Below are positions 9,182 through 19,374 of a stretch of DNA of 64,000 nucleotides, in pieces. Under the pieces are notes generated by a model. That model was not told where the DNA came from. It was given only the letters and a program-made list of their open reading frames with translations, and did not search any database. The DNA is taken from contig VGMY01000005.1 of NCBI GenBank assembly GCA_016866255.1, positions 62,001 to 126,000 on the forward strand, given 5' to 3'. Within the stretch, counting starts at the first letter, position 1, and each line of letters opens with the position of its first letter. A program made the position numbers and the translations under genes. This stretch comes from Bacteroidota bacterium (GTDB lineage: Bacteria > Bacteroidota > Bacteroidia > Flavobacteriales_D > Crocinitomicaceae).

Positions 9182-12100
9182 ATGTCTTCGATTCATTCAA
9201 ATATTTCTTACCTGAAACAAGAAATTCAGCGGTTCTTAGATAAATACTATTTAAACCAGGCTATTCGTGGTTTATTATTGTTTTTAGCGATGCTTTTTTT
9301 CTCCTATTTGGTTTTTTCGAGTTTATCTTATTTTTTTGAATTTAACCAAGTTATTCGATTCATTTTTCTTTGTCTGTTCATCTTTTCAAATTTCTTTGTA
9401 TTGGTGCGTTGGTTTTGCTATCCTTTCTTACAGTCGAAAGCGCTTTTAAAAAGGAAAACGGATCTTGAGGCGAGTTATGTTATTGGCCAAATGTTTCCTG
9501 AAATTGCCGATAAACTCACCAACACATTGCAGTTGCACGAAGGAGCCAATTCAGTAGGTGGGGACAAGGATTTATTAGCCGCTTCTATTGGACAAAAAAC
9601 GAAACAATTGAAGGTGTTTGATTTTACGGAAGCGATAGATATTAGGTTAAATAGAAAATACCTCAAATACACCCTTCCTTCTTTTTTGACAGTTCTCTTG
9701 TTATCCCTTTTTATTCCCGTAATCCTGACTCAAGGAGGGTATAAAATGGTCCGTTTCGATAAAGAATTTTTACCGTTTTTATTTAAATTGGAAGCTGGTA
9801 ATACCACAGTAGAGGAAGGATCAGATATACCTGTGCGCGTCTCATTAGTTGGAGAGAGAATTCCTGAAAAGGTCTATTTGGTAACTGATCAGGGAAAATT
9901 TTTAATGAATAGATCGTTGAAAAATACGTTTCATTTTTCCCTGTTAAAAGTTAAATTATCCAGTTCCTTTTATTTTGAGGCAAACGGTTATGAGAGTAAG
10001 TCTTACAAATATCGAGTTACAGGAAAAAACATACTTGGGAAACTGAACGTGTTAGCACAGTACCCCAAATACTTAAATAAAAAAGACGTTTTTATTCAAA
10101 ATCCTGGAGACATAACCATCCCTGAAGGAACCGCGCTTACTTGGAAAGGAAATACCATTAATACACAATCGGTGACGTTGAGTTTTTTACAAAAAGTTAC
10201 CCGTTACTCACAACAAGCGTTTTCATTTCATCACAGCGTAAAAAATGCAGGGGATTTAATGTTGGTAATGGTCAATAAATTCAATAACAGAATCGATTCT
10301 TCGAAATTACACATAGCTGTTATTAAGGACGAATACCCAAACATTTTATTAAATGAAATTTCCGATTCCATTCAAGAAGGGGTTAAATATTTCACAGGTC
10401 AGGTAAGCGATGACTATGGAATCTCTTCCTTGCGATTTACGTATACCATAACACGAAAAGGCAAAAATGTGAAAACGGTAAATTTACCGGTGATGTTCAT
10501 TCCGGGAACGAAGAGTTCGTATTCTTTTGCGGTTGATTTTCGTCGTGAATCGGTTCAATTAGAGGATAACATCGAATACTTTTTTACTGTTTCAGATAAC
10601 GATGGAGTAAATGGTAAAAAATCCACGCGAAGTTGTATGGGACAGTATAGCCTACCTAGCTTGCAAGAATTAAATCAAGAAAGGGAATTAGATCAAGAAA
10701 AAACGGCCAGGGATATTGAAAAAATCATGGAACAAACCAAATCGTTCGAACGTGCTGTTGAGAAATTGAAAAAAGACGTTACTAATACCAAATCCAAAGA
10801 ATGGAACAACAAGCAACAAATTCAACAGCTAAAAGAAGAACAACAACAGCTGAACAATGCATTGGAACGCATAAAAGAAGAACTACAACAATCGACGCAA
10901 GATAAAAACCAACTTTCGGAAATGGACCAAGAAATTCTTGAAAAACAAGAAATGATTCAGAAGTTGTTGGATCAAGTAATGGATGAAGAATTAAAGAAAT
11001 TGTTGGACGAAATAGAGAAAATGTTTAATGAACGAGCTGATGCTGAACTCAAAAAAGAATTAGATAAATTGGATCAATCTTCGGAAAATATGACCAAGCA
11101 ATTAGACAGGACTTTAGAAATGCTTAAAAGATTGCAGGTTAATGAGCGAATAGACGATTTAGAAAAAGAGCTAAAGGAAACAGCCAAAATGCAAGAAGAA
11201 GTAACAAAGCAGGTTGATGAAAAATCAGGCAATAAAGAAGAACTTCTCAAAAAACAACAAGACATTAAGGATCGGTTTGATGCCATTCAAGAAAAACTGG
11301 ATGCGATCAAAAAATTAAACCAAGAATTGATGGATCCCTTAAAATTAGACGATACCCAAGCGCTCGAGAAATCCATTGATAATCAATTAGATAATGCACA
11401 AAAAGAACTAAACGACAATAAAAAAAACAAAGCCAAAGAAGCTCAACAACAAGCCGGAGACCAAATGGAACAGTTGGCCGATCAGTTGGATAGACAACAA
11501 CAAGCAAGCAATCAGCAGCAGGCGGAGGAGGATATGGAAATGTTGCGCCAAATTTTAGAGAGTTTAATGGTGTTGAGTTTTGATCAAGAATCCTTGATTG
11601 AACAATTTAGCCGAGTTAAATTTTCCGATCCTAAATACCGCAAATTGGGGAGAGAACAATTGCGCATTAATAACGAAACAGCAACCGTACGCGACAGTTT
11701 GTTAGCCTTGGCCAAACGCCAACCCAAGGTGGCTAGTTTTATTGATAAAGAATTGAGCGATATTTCGTTTGCACAGTCAGCGTCGATTGAAGCCATTGAC
11801 GACCATCGTTTAGGAGAAATCGTGAACAACGAACAACAAGTGATGACGGCGTATAATAACTTGGCTTTGTTATTAAATGAAGCGCTGCAAGAAATGCAAT
11901 CACAATCGCAAAATAGTATGCCAAGTAGCGGTACCTGCAGTAAACCGGGAAAGGGAAAACCGAAACCGGGCAACATGTCTACCGGCGATATGAAAGAGAT
12001 GTTAAAGAAACAACTTGAGCGCCTTCAAAAAGGACAAAACCCCGGGGGAACCAAACCGGGAGACAAAGAAGGGAACAGTCCAGGAATGAAACCGGGGAAC

Positions 12101-12547
12101 CAAGGCATGAATATGTTGGGTTTGGGCAATAAGGAAATCGCTAAAATGGCGGCTGAACAAACAGCTATTCGCCAAAAATTAGAGCAATTGAAGAATGAAT
12201 TAAATAAGGATGGAAAAGGTGCTGGAAATCAATTAAACCCGCTGCTAAAAGAATTGGAACAACAAGAGAGGGATTTGATTAACCAAAAAATTAATCCAGA
12301 AACAGTTAAACGTCAGCAAAGCATTTTAACCCGCTTACTAGAACACGAAAAAGCTCAAATGGAAAGAGGTTATGAGGATCAAAGAGAATCCAAATCCGGG
12401 AAAGACCAGAATTTTAGTAACCTTATTGAATTAAAAGAGTATAAAAAACAGTCTTTTAAACAGATTGAAATGCTTAATATTGTTGATCCTTCATTCAATA
12501 TCTATTATAAAAGCAAGGCAGAGGGATATTTTAATTTAGTCGATTAA
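9182..12547 (+). CDS. DUF4175 family protein: N-terminal TM segments plus very long Gln/Glu/Lys-rich coiled coil
   Basis: 1121 aa with two N-terminal hydrophobic stretches, long charged helical region, GKGKPKPGN...GMKPGNQGMN low-complexity linker; upstream of RsbW-like/ybeY/mnmG as in many Bacteroidetes. Confidence 0.75.
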   Translation: MSSIHSNISYLKQEIQRFLDKYYLNQAIRGLLLFLAMLFFSYLVFSSLSYFFEFNQVIRFIFLCLFIFSNFFVLVRWFCYPFLQSKALLKRKTDLEASYVIGQMFPEIADKLTNTLQLHEGANSVGGDKDLLAASIGQKTKQLKVFDFTEAIDIRLNRKYLKYTLPSFLTVLLLSLFIPVILTQGGYKMVRFDKEFLPFLFKLEAGNTTVEEGSDIPVRVSLVGERIPEKVYLVTDQGKFLMNRSLKNTFHFSLLKVKLSSSFYFEANGYESKSYKYRVTGKNILGKLNVLAQYPKYLNKKDVFIQNPGDITIPEGTALTWKGNTINTQSVTLSFLQKVTRYSQQAFSFHHSVKNAGDLMLVMVNKFNNRIDSSKLHIAVIKDEYPNILLNEISDSIQEGVKYFTGQVSDDYGISSLRFTYTITRKGKNVKTVNLPVMFIPGTKSSYSFAVDFRRESVQLEDNIEYFFTVSDNDGVNGKKSTRSCMGQYSLPSLQELNQERELDQEKTARDIEKIMEQTKSFERAVEKLKKDVTNTKSKEWNNKQQIQQLKEEQQQLNNALERIKEELQQSTQDKNQLSEMDQEILEKQEMIQKLLDQVMDEELKKLLDEIEKMFNERADAELKKELDKLDQSSENMTKQLDRTLEMLKRLQVNERIDDLEKELKETAKMQEEVTKQVDEKSGNKEELLKKQQDIKDRFDAIQEKLDAIKKLNQELMDPLKLDDTQALEKSIDNQLDNAQKELNDNKKNKAKEAQQQAGDQMEQLADQLDRQQQASNQQQAEEDMEMLRQILESLMVLSFDQESLIEQFSRVKFSDPKYRKLGREQLRINNETATVRDSLLALAKRQPKVASFIDKELSDISFAQSASIEAIDDHRLGEIVNNEQQVMTAYNNLALLLNEALQEMQSQSQNSMPSSGTCSKPGKGKPKPGNMSTGDMKEMLKKQLERLQKGQNPGGTKPGDKEGNSPGMKPGNQGMNMLGLGNKEIAKMAAEQTAIRQKLEQLKNELNKDGKGAGNQLNPLLKELEQQERDLINQKINPETVKRQQSILTRLLEHEKAQMERGYEDQRESKSGKDQNFSNLIELKEYKKQSFKQIEMLNIVDPSFNIYYKSKAEGYFNLVD

Positions 12548-12557
12548 ACGAAGAATT

Positions 12558-12971
12558 ATGGATTTAAAATTAGCTTGCCTCTACGAAATTAAATTGCCAT
12601 CGAATCCGGCCTCTATTGCCGAAGTTGAGAATTTGATTGAAAGAACTTGCTCTGAATTAAAGGTAAACGAAGATTCATTTGGCAATATTTTAATTTCGGT
12701 AACCGAGGGGGTAAATAATGCTATATTACACGGAAACAAAGGGGATTTAGCAACCTTTGTGACTTTAAGTATCTTAAGCAATGATGCTTGGATTTGTTTT
12801 AGGGTACAAGATCAAGGTACGGGTTTTGATCCCGATTCAATACCGGATCCCACTGCACCAGAAAATTTGTTGAAAGAAAACGGAAGGGGTATTTTTTTAA
12901 TGAAGAGTTTATCGGATAATCTTGTTTTTGAAAAAAACGGCGCTTTGGTAAACATCTATTTTCGACGATGA
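12558..12971 (+). CDS. HATPase_c_2 ATP-binding protein (RsbW/SpoIIAB anti-sigma-like)
   Basis: VTEGVNNAILHGNKGD (N-box), FRVQDQGTGFDPDSIPDPT, ENGRGIFLMKSLSDN. Confidence 0.85.
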   Translation: MDLKLACLYEIKLPSNPASIAEVENLIERTCSELKVNEDSFGNILISVTEGVNNAILHGNKGDLATFVTLSILSNDAWICFRVQDQGTGFDPDSIPDPTAPENLLKENGRGIFLMKSLSDNLVFEKNGALVNIYFRR

Positions 12972-13399
12972 TTTCTTTTTCTTTTTATTCGAAGGAATAT
13001 AAAGACCTGCCTTTGGACAATTTGTTAAACGTTTTACCTTCCTTAGTGCATGAAGAGGGTGGAGAAGTGGCAGCATTGTCGATCATCTTTTGTTCAGACG
13101 AAGAAATGTTAGAACTTAATCAACAACACTTAAAACACGATTATTATACAGATATTATCACGTTCGATTATTCTAACAAGGACTATATTTCAGGTGATTT
13201 ATTTGTTTCTATTGATAGGGTTTTGGATAACGCGGTTAGTTGGAAAACCACCTTTGAAGAGGAATTTCATCGGGTTGTTTTTCACGGGGTATTACATTTG
13301 ATGGGTTATCAGGATAAAGAGGATCATGAAATAGCGCTCATGAGGCAAAAAGAAAACTACTACTTAACAAAATTGTTTCACGTGAAACATGGAAGATAG
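12968..13399 (+). CDS. ybeY: rRNA maturation endoribonuclease YbeY
   Basis: HxxxHxxxxxH motif FHGVLHLMGYQDKEDH; C-terminus LFHVKHGR is encoded by a parS site. Confidence 0.92.
   Translation: MISFSFYSKEYKDLPLDNLLNVLPSLVHEEGGEVAALSIIFCSDEEMLELNQQHLKHDYYTDIITFDYSNKDYISGDLFVSIDRVLDNAVSWKTTFEEEFHRVVFHGVLHLMGYQDKEDHEIALMRQKENYYLTKLFHVKHGR
13374..13389. promoter_or_regulatory. ParB-binding parS centromere site, TGTTTCACGTGAAACA
   Basis: Exact 16-bp palindrome matching the well-known parS consensus; lies inside the last codons of ybeY, 10 bp before the mnmG start codon. Confidence 0.88.
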
Positions 13400-15268
13400 A
13401 TGCTGGGTACGTACGACATAATTGTGGTGGGAGCCGGACATGCGGGTTGCGAAGCCGCTTATGCTGCTGGAAAGATGGGCAGTAAAGTTTTGCTGATAAC
13501 CATGAACATGAACACCATCGCTCAAATGAGTTGTAATCCTGCTATGGGAGGCGTTGCGAAAGGGCAAATTGTTCGGGAGATAGACGCCTTAGGGGGGGGG
13601 TCGGGAATGGTTAGTGATAAAAGTGCATTACAATTTAGAATGCTTAATTGTTCTAAAGGTCCAGCGATGTGGTCACCGCGTACCCAAAACGACCGCATGA
13701 TGTTTGCCGCTGAATGGCGTGCCTTGTTGGAACAAAATCCTATGGTGGATTTTTGGCAAGATATGGGTGTTGGTATCATCGTTAAAGGCGGTTTAGCCGT
13801 TGGGGTGAAAACCAGTTTGGGAATTGATATTTACGCGAAAGCCATAGTGCTTACTAACGGTACTTTTTTAAACGGCATCATTCACCTTGGGGAAAAACAA
13901 TTTGGCGGAGGCAGAGCCGCCGAAAGGGCGGCTACGGGAATTACTGAAGATTTAGTAAAATTGGGTTTTGAAGCCGGACGAATGAAAACGGGGACCCCTC
14001 CAAGAGTGGATGGAAGGTCGCTGAATTACACGGTAATGGAGGCGCAACACGGCGATGAAAATCCAAGTAAGTTTAGTTTTTGGAGCACAACAGCGTTATC
14101 ACGGCAATTACCCTGTTATATTACCTACACCAATCCGCAAACCCACGATTTATTACGAAGTGGGTTTGACCGATCTCCCATGTTTAATGGGGCAATTCAA
14201 AGCATCGGTCCAAGATATTGTCCAAGTATCGAGGATAAAGTCAATCGGTTTGCTGAACGGGATCGGCATCAAATATTTGTCGAACCGGAAGGTTGGAATA
14301 CGGTGGAGATATACGTGAACGGGTTTAGTACGTCGTTGCCGGAAGATGTACAAGTAAAAGCAATTAAATCCATCCCTGGGTTTGAAAACGCAAAATTATT
14401 TCGTCCGGGCTATGCGATTGAGTACGATTATTTTCCTCCCACCCAACTTAAGCATACGCTGGAAACAAAAAGGATTGGGGGCTTATATTTTGCTGGGCAA
14501 ATTAATGGGACTACAGGTTATGAAGAGGCAGCCTGTCAAGGCTTAATGGCAGGAATTAATGCCCATTTGAAAATTCGAGAAAAGGAAGCTTTCATTCTTC
14601 AGCGAAGCGAAGCGTATATTGGGGTTTTAATCGACGATTTGGTCACCAAAGGAACCAAAGAACCTTATCGTATGTTCACCAGCAGAGCTGAGTACCGCAT
14701 TTTGTTAAGGCAAGATAATGCAGACCTCAGGTTATCGAAAAAAGGCGCGGAACTGGGTTTATTGAACGACGCGCAACGGCAGATGGTAGAGGCAAAAGAT
14801 GCGCGTATTGTTGAACTTAAAAAAGTACTACGGACCACAGGTATAACACCGAGTGAGATCAATGCGTCTTTGGAAAGGATTGATTCTTCCCCCATTCAAC
14901 AACAAATGAAAGGAGCTTCGCTCATTACACGTCCAGGGGTTAATTTAATTATGTTAGCCGAGTGCAATCGTGAAATTCAGGATTTTTTAACCGTACAAAA
15001 AGTGGAAGATGAGGTAAGGGTTCAAGCCGAAATTCAATTAAAATACGAGGGATATATTGATCGGGAAGAAGAAAATGCCGCTAAAATGTTGCGTCTGGAA
15101 AAAGTTGTGATTCCACAAGATTTGAATTACGGTCAGTTGAAAAGTCTTAGCAGTGAGGCGATTGAAAAACTCACGGAAATAAAACCTGTAACGATCGGAC
15201 AAGCTTCAAGAATTTCCGGGGTGTCTCCGAGCGACATTTCGGTTCTTTTGATCTATTTAGGTAGGTAA
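13400..15268 (+). CDS. mnmG: tRNA uridine-5-carboxymethylaminomethyl modification enzyme MnmG (GidA)
   Basis: [75 protein letters not shown]. Confidence 0.97.
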   Translation: MLGTYDIIVVGAGHAGCEAAYAAGKMGSKVLLITMNMNTIAQMSCNPAMGGVAKGQIVREIDALGGGSGMVSDKSALQFRMLNCSKGPAMWSPRTQNDRMMFAAEWRALLEQNPMVDFWQDMGVGIIVKGGLAVGVKTSLGIDIYAKAIVLTNGTFLNGIIHLGEKQFGGGRAAERAATGITEDLVKLGFEAGRMKTGTPPRVDGRSLNYTVMEAQHGDENPSKFSFWSTTALSRQLPCYITYTNPQTHDLLRSGFDRSPMFNGAIQSIGPRYCPSIEDKVNRFAERDRHQIFVEPEGWNTVEIYVNGFSTSLPEDVQVKAIKSIPGFENAKLFRPGYAIEYDYFPPTQLKHTLETKRIGGLYFAGQINGTTGYEEAACQGLMAGINAHLKIREKEAFILQRSEAYIGVLIDDLVTKGTKEPYRMFTSRAEYRILLRQDNADLRLSKKGAELGLLNDAQRQMVEAKDARIVELKKVLRTTGITPSEINASLERIDSSPIQQQMKGASLITRPGVNLIMLAECNREIQDFLTVQKVEDEVRVQAEIQLKYEGYIDREEENAAKMLRLEKVVIPQDLNYGQLKSLSSEAIEKLTEIKPVTIGQASRISGVSPSDISVLLIYLGR

Positions 15269-15397
15269 AATCGAAAATAAGTCGATTTAAACGCCTTGGG
15301 GCAGCCGGAAGATAAAAACACCTTAAGTTCATGCATTTCGTTGTTTTAAAGAGACTTATGGAGGTCGAATTTTTGGTATTTTTATACAAATTCAAAC

Positions 15398-16342
15398 ATG
15401 AAGGTTTTTTTTGTAGATAAGGTTCACCCCATTTTACAAGAGCGTTTGTTGAAGCGGGGTTTTGAGTGCATCGATGCTTGTTCGTTAAGTTTAGAACAAT
15501 TCAAAGCGCTAGGACCAGAAGTAAATGGGGTTGTGATCCGCGCAAGGTTTTTATTGAACGAGGATGTTTTGTCCTCTTTTTCCAATTTGAAGTTCATTGC
15601 ACGATCCGGATCCGGTTTAGAAAATATCGATCAAAAATATTGCCTTAAAAGGGGCATTGCTTTGTTTAATTCACCGGAAGGCAATCGAAACGCTGTTGCC
15701 GAACATGCATTAGGATTGCTTCTCGCTGTGATGAACAAATTTCCACAGGCCCAGGAACAAATTCGCGCAGGGCATTGGCGACGGGAAGAAAATCGAGGAG
15801 AGGAGTTAGGGGGAAAAACCGTTGGGATTGTTGGTTACGGTAACAACGGAAGGGCTTTTGCCAAATTGCTTAGAGGGTTTGATGTTAAAGTCCTGGTTTA
15901 CGACAAGTACCTGTCGGGCTTTGGGGACGCTCAGGTTCAAGAAAGTACCATGGAAGCCCTTCACGAACAAGCGGATGTTATTTCCCTTCATATTCCCCAA
16001 AATAAAGAAACCATCAATCTTGTGAACGAGGAGTTTATCCATAGATTTCGCAAACCGTTTTATTTATTGAACCTGTCACGCGGGAAAATTGTCTGCACCC
16101 AAGCGCTTGTGGAAGCTCTTAAAAACGGAAACATTAAGGCAGCCGGGTTGGATGTATTAGAATATGAATCCAAGGATTTTGAAAGCATGAGAAGCCATGA
16201 TTCTTCTGAGGTTTTTGATTATTTGGTGCAATCTAATCGGGTGATTCTTACTCCCCATGTAGGGGGGTGGACCCATGAAAGCTATTTCAAATTAAGTGCG
16301 GTATTAGCGGACAAAATTTTGGATCATTGCGAACCTTATTGA
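15398..16342 (+). CDS. D-isomer-specific 2-hydroxyacid dehydrogenase (phosphoglycerate dehydrogenase-like)
   Basis: ARSGSGLENID, GNRNAVAEHALGLLLAV, GKTVGIVGYGNNGRAFAK, LNLSRGKIV, ILTPHVGGWTHES. Confidence 0.85.
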   Translation: MKVFFVDKVHPILQERLLKRGFECIDACSLSLEQFKALGPEVNGVVIRARFLLNEDVLSSFSNLKFIARSGSGLENIDQKYCLKRGIALFNSPEGNRNAVAEHALGLLLAVMNKFPQAQEQIRAGHWRREENRGEELGGKTVGIVGYGNNGRAFAKLLRGFDVKVLVYDKYLSGFGDAQVQESTMEALHEQADVISLHIPQNKETINLVNEEFIHRFRKPFYLLNLSRGKIVCTQALVEALKNGNIKAAGLDVLEYESKDFESMRSHDSSEVFDYLVQSNRVILTPHVGGWTHESYFKLSAVLADKILDHCEPY

Positions 16343-19290
16343 ACCACTAAACGGAGGTTCAAAATAGCTCCTTCGCCTGAAAGCTGTAACGTATAAAAAC
16401 CTTTTGCTACGTTGATTTCCAAAAGAACGTGGAGTCCCGGCTCTGTCGTAAGAACGAGTTTCCCTTGCGCATCGTAGAGCTTAAGGACAACGGCAAAAGG
16501 AAGGTTTTTTAAATGGATTTGTTGGCCGTTATTGGGATTAGGGTAAACGGTGATTTGCGATAACGGATTGGAGGATTCGGGTAATAAGATGTTCGCTTGG
16601 GAAAGGTATTGTTGTCCGTCGGTGCTTTGCGTTCCCGTTAAGCCCGCTGTGTTGGTTGATTTGACATTTCCGAAATAAACGGTCCCATTAATAGGACTTG
16701 TCAAGTTGTGCGTATAGCTTGTACTTGTACTCATATTCGTCCAATTCAATACAGAAGTATTTCCAACGGAGGTACCAAGGGATAGTTCATAGAAAGATAT
16801 ACCGGAATGTGGATCATTGGACGACCAATTGGTTTTCAAAGCCGCAGTGTAAAAATTATCAACATCGTTGCTTGGGCCATCGTTGCACAAAGAAAAAACC
16901 GGCGCGCTCCAATCCACTTGAACCGGTTGTTCGATGGCGTTGGACCAGTTATCTGAAGAATCCATGGCCGTCATGCGAATGAAACCGGAGGGTTGTTGCT
17001 GATCGCTTTGGTGTTCCATTTCTTTATTGAGACCAATGCTTATCAGTTCTTGATAGGCATGTGTTTTATAGACAAAAATGTTATCAAAATCAACCGTACA
17101 AGCTCCTGAACGAAGGGAAATGGAATTTCCTTGCGCAAGAGGAGAATTATCATGCCAGGTGGCCACTAAGTTGTTGTTCACGTAAACCAGCATATTCCCA
17201 GAACTGTAGGAATACATTACTTTGATGTTATACCATTGGTTGGGCACTAAGGTAAGCGGAGCTTCATATTCCATTGAAAACACGTCGTTGTTCACCTCGT
17301 AAATTTGTACTTTATCCGTTTCCTCGCGGAAGAACACAAAATAGGAGTTTCCCCGGTTGGCAAGGGTTGGGTCGCTGCAAAAGAAATGCATCCCGGCTCT
17401 TTGGTTTGCATTGGTGGAAGTGATCCTTTGCCTCCAAGTATATAAATAGGTTTCTTGTTGATTTTGAGTGAGTTGTGCATAGGCATTGGAGTTGTTTTGG
17501 GAAGCGTCGTTCATGCTAAAAATGCCATTCCCAATTTGAAAATTGCCGGTTTGATTGGTCCATTGAAAAGCGGTTCCGGAAAATTCTTCCCGAAAGAAAC
17601 CATAACTTTTGTTGGAATATTTGGGGTTGTTGGCATTGGATCGAGAGGATACATTATAGAAGGAATACGCAACACCAGAAGCGGGGTCGGTGGAAACAAG
17701 TCCTGCTGTAAAATCCTGCGTATGCCAAGCCAATGGAAGAGAAACGCTACTAAGGGGAGGCGTAACATCGGTTAATTGTGCGTTCGAGGTATAGGAGGCG
17801 GACCAACCGCTTTGGGTAGTTCCGCAATCGGAACGAAATTCAAGGGTTAGTGCAGGACTCGTCGATTGAATTACCGGAGGAAGCGTTGTTCCGCTATAAC
17901 TTCCAATTAAAGGAGCATTGGTGGAATTCCCATCGTAAATCAATACCTTGTCCTTTCCTATCTGTGTATTAAACGCACTAAACGTTAGCTGAACGGACGC
18001 CGCATTGTTGGGTTGAATGACCCATACTTTTCGTTCGTCATTGCTATAATTGCCGTTTGCTCCCCCTGAATCGTACAGGTTTCCTGTAGCTGAAGTTAGT
18101 ACGGTTGGAGTGTAGGTGCTGTTGACAAGTAAGTAGTATTTTGGCCAGTTCCAGTTGATCCCTGGGTCGGTGTGGGTTTGGTTGGCATAATGCTGATGTC
18201 CTTTAATTCTGAGACAGTCTCCCAGAACTTGACCGCTCGAACTGCTAGCTCCGTCGTAGGTTTTTAAAGGATTTATTCCATAACCGCTTTGGGTGATTTC
18301 TTTGACCAAATTTGCTGAAGATTGGTACATGGCGTTGGTGTACCAGGCTGCGTTGGAAACGTATCCTTCGTGTTCGATGCCAACGGTGTAGGGATTGGCC
18401 GTACCAACGTGCCAGGCCTTGTGAGACTCTAGCACCATTTGAGTGACTTGACCATCGGAACTGCGAATTACATAATGGTAAGAAACTTGGGCATTGCAAT
18501 TTAAACCCCAAGAGATGGCTCCGGAATACGATCCTTGTACGGTATGGACGGTTACGGCAGAAATGGAAATTCCATTCCTAGAACTGTAATTGCAGTTGGG
18601 GGCTGGATTCCATAACGCAGGGCCATAATCGGCAGATTTGGTCGAAGCAATGCTGGCATTGTAGATAGCACCGCTTTGAGATTGAACGAGGTTCGGTTGA
18701 AGTTTGATTTGGTATGCAGATAGAACCTTATAATTGTCGTCACCGAAAACAGTTCTAAGGTCGAAATTACGTTGAGGAAAACCGTATTTCGCCGCCATTT
18801 CTTCGTCTTGTAAAAATTGATAAATAGAAAAAACCGAAGATTCAAAAGCGTAAAGGTTACCAGCGTTGGTTTTGGGAATTTCGCTAAGTTGTACCATTAA
18901 CTGATAAATTATTTCACCCTCGGAAAGTCCTTGATCTATGTGATTTTGTACCAGGATATCGCAAGCTTGTGCGAAAGCGGCCAGTTGTTGTTCTTCGGAA
19001 CCTTTCATGGCCTGAAGGCTTATTCCCGAAAGCTGGCTTATTTTCTTAGCATTCTCGATAAAATAGTGATTTCCTACATCGAATAATCCAAGAATCCCGA
19101 AGGCTTGGGGAATGTTGGAGCATGAGGAAGGCTCATCTTTAGCCAACGCTTGCATTCGCGTATGGGTAAATGCATACGCCTCGACGAACCCTTTTGGTAC
19201 GAAGGGATATTGTAAGTAGAGTGACGTGAACGAAGTTTGAGCAGAAAGGGTTGTGGTTATGAGCAGTAATATAAAAAGCGGGAATTTCAT
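16336..19290 (-). CDS. T9SS-sorted multidomain N-acetylmuramoyl-L-alanine amidase (amidase_2 + CUB + concanavalin-like region)
   Basis: SYHYVIRSSDGQVTQMVLESHKAWHVG...YTVGIEHEGY...RIKGHQHYANQTHTDPGINWNWPKYY amidase_2 motifs; NLYDSGGANGNYSNDERKVWVIQP CUB-like domain; C-terminal ITVYPNPNNGQQ...ARGFYTLQL-type sorting domain. Start taken at MKFPLFILLLITTTLSAQ. Confidence 0.86.
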   Translation of the reverse strand: MKFPLFILLLITTTLSAQTSFTSLYLQYPFVPKGFVEAYAFTHTRMQALAKDEPSSCSNIPQAFGILGLFDVGNHYFIENAKKISQLSGISLQAMKGSEEQQLAAFAQACDILVQNHIDQGLSEGEIIYQLMVQLSEIPKTNAGNLYAFESSVFSIYQFLQDEEMAAKYGFPQRNFDLRTVFGDDNYKVLSAYQIKLQPNLVQSQSGAIYNASIASTKSADYGPALWNPAPNCNYSSRNGISISAVTVHTVQGSYSGAISWGLNCNAQVSYHYVIRSSDGQVTQMVLESHKAWHVGTANPYTVGIEHEGYVSNAAWYTNAMYQSSANLVKEITQSGYGINPLKTYDGASSSSGQVLGDCLRIKGHQHYANQTHTDPGINWNWPKYYLLVNSTYTPTVLTSATGNLYDSGGANGNYSNDERKVWVIQPNNAASVQLTFSAFNTQIGKDKVLIYDGNSTNAPLIGSYSGTTLPPVIQSTSPALTLEFRSDCGTTQSGWSASYTSNAQLTDVTPPLSSVSLPLAWHTQDFTAGLVSTDPASGVAYSFYNVSSRSNANNPKYSNKSYGFFREEFSGTAFQWTNQTGNFQIGNGIFSMNDASQNNSNAYAQLTQNQQETYLYTWRQRITSTNANQRAGMHFFCSDPTLANRGNSYFVFFREETDKVQIYEVNNDVFSMEYEAPLTLVPNQWYNIKVMYSYSSGNMLVYVNNNLVATWHDNSPLAQGNSISLRSGACTVDFDNIFVYKTHAYQELISIGLNKEMEHQSDQQQPSGFIRMTAMDSSDNWSNAIEQPVQVDWSAPVFSLCNDGPSNDVDNFYTAALKTNWSSNDPHSGISFYELSLGTSVGNTSVLNWTNMSTSTSYTHNLTSPINGTVYFGNVKSTNTAGLTGTQSTDGQQYLSQANILLPESSNPLSQITVYPNPNNGQQIHLKNLPFAVVLKLYDAQGKLVLTTEPGLHVLLEINVAKGFYTLQLSGEGAILNLRLVVQ

Positions 19291-19374
19291 GGTTGAGTTT
19301 TTCGCTTTTAACGAAATAGACACCACAAAAGTATTTTTTTCATGTTATTTCAACATGAAGCCTAAGGATAAAAG

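Noticed and set aside
11584-11976. 130-aa - strand ORF opposite the DUF4175 gene
   Set aside because: Antisense to a long intact CDS; Cys/Ser/Leu-rich composition without domain features.
15272-15292. AAATCG...CGATTT inverted repeat after mnmG as a terminator
   Set aside because: Weak AT-rich 6-bp arms with a 9-nt loop and no U-tract.
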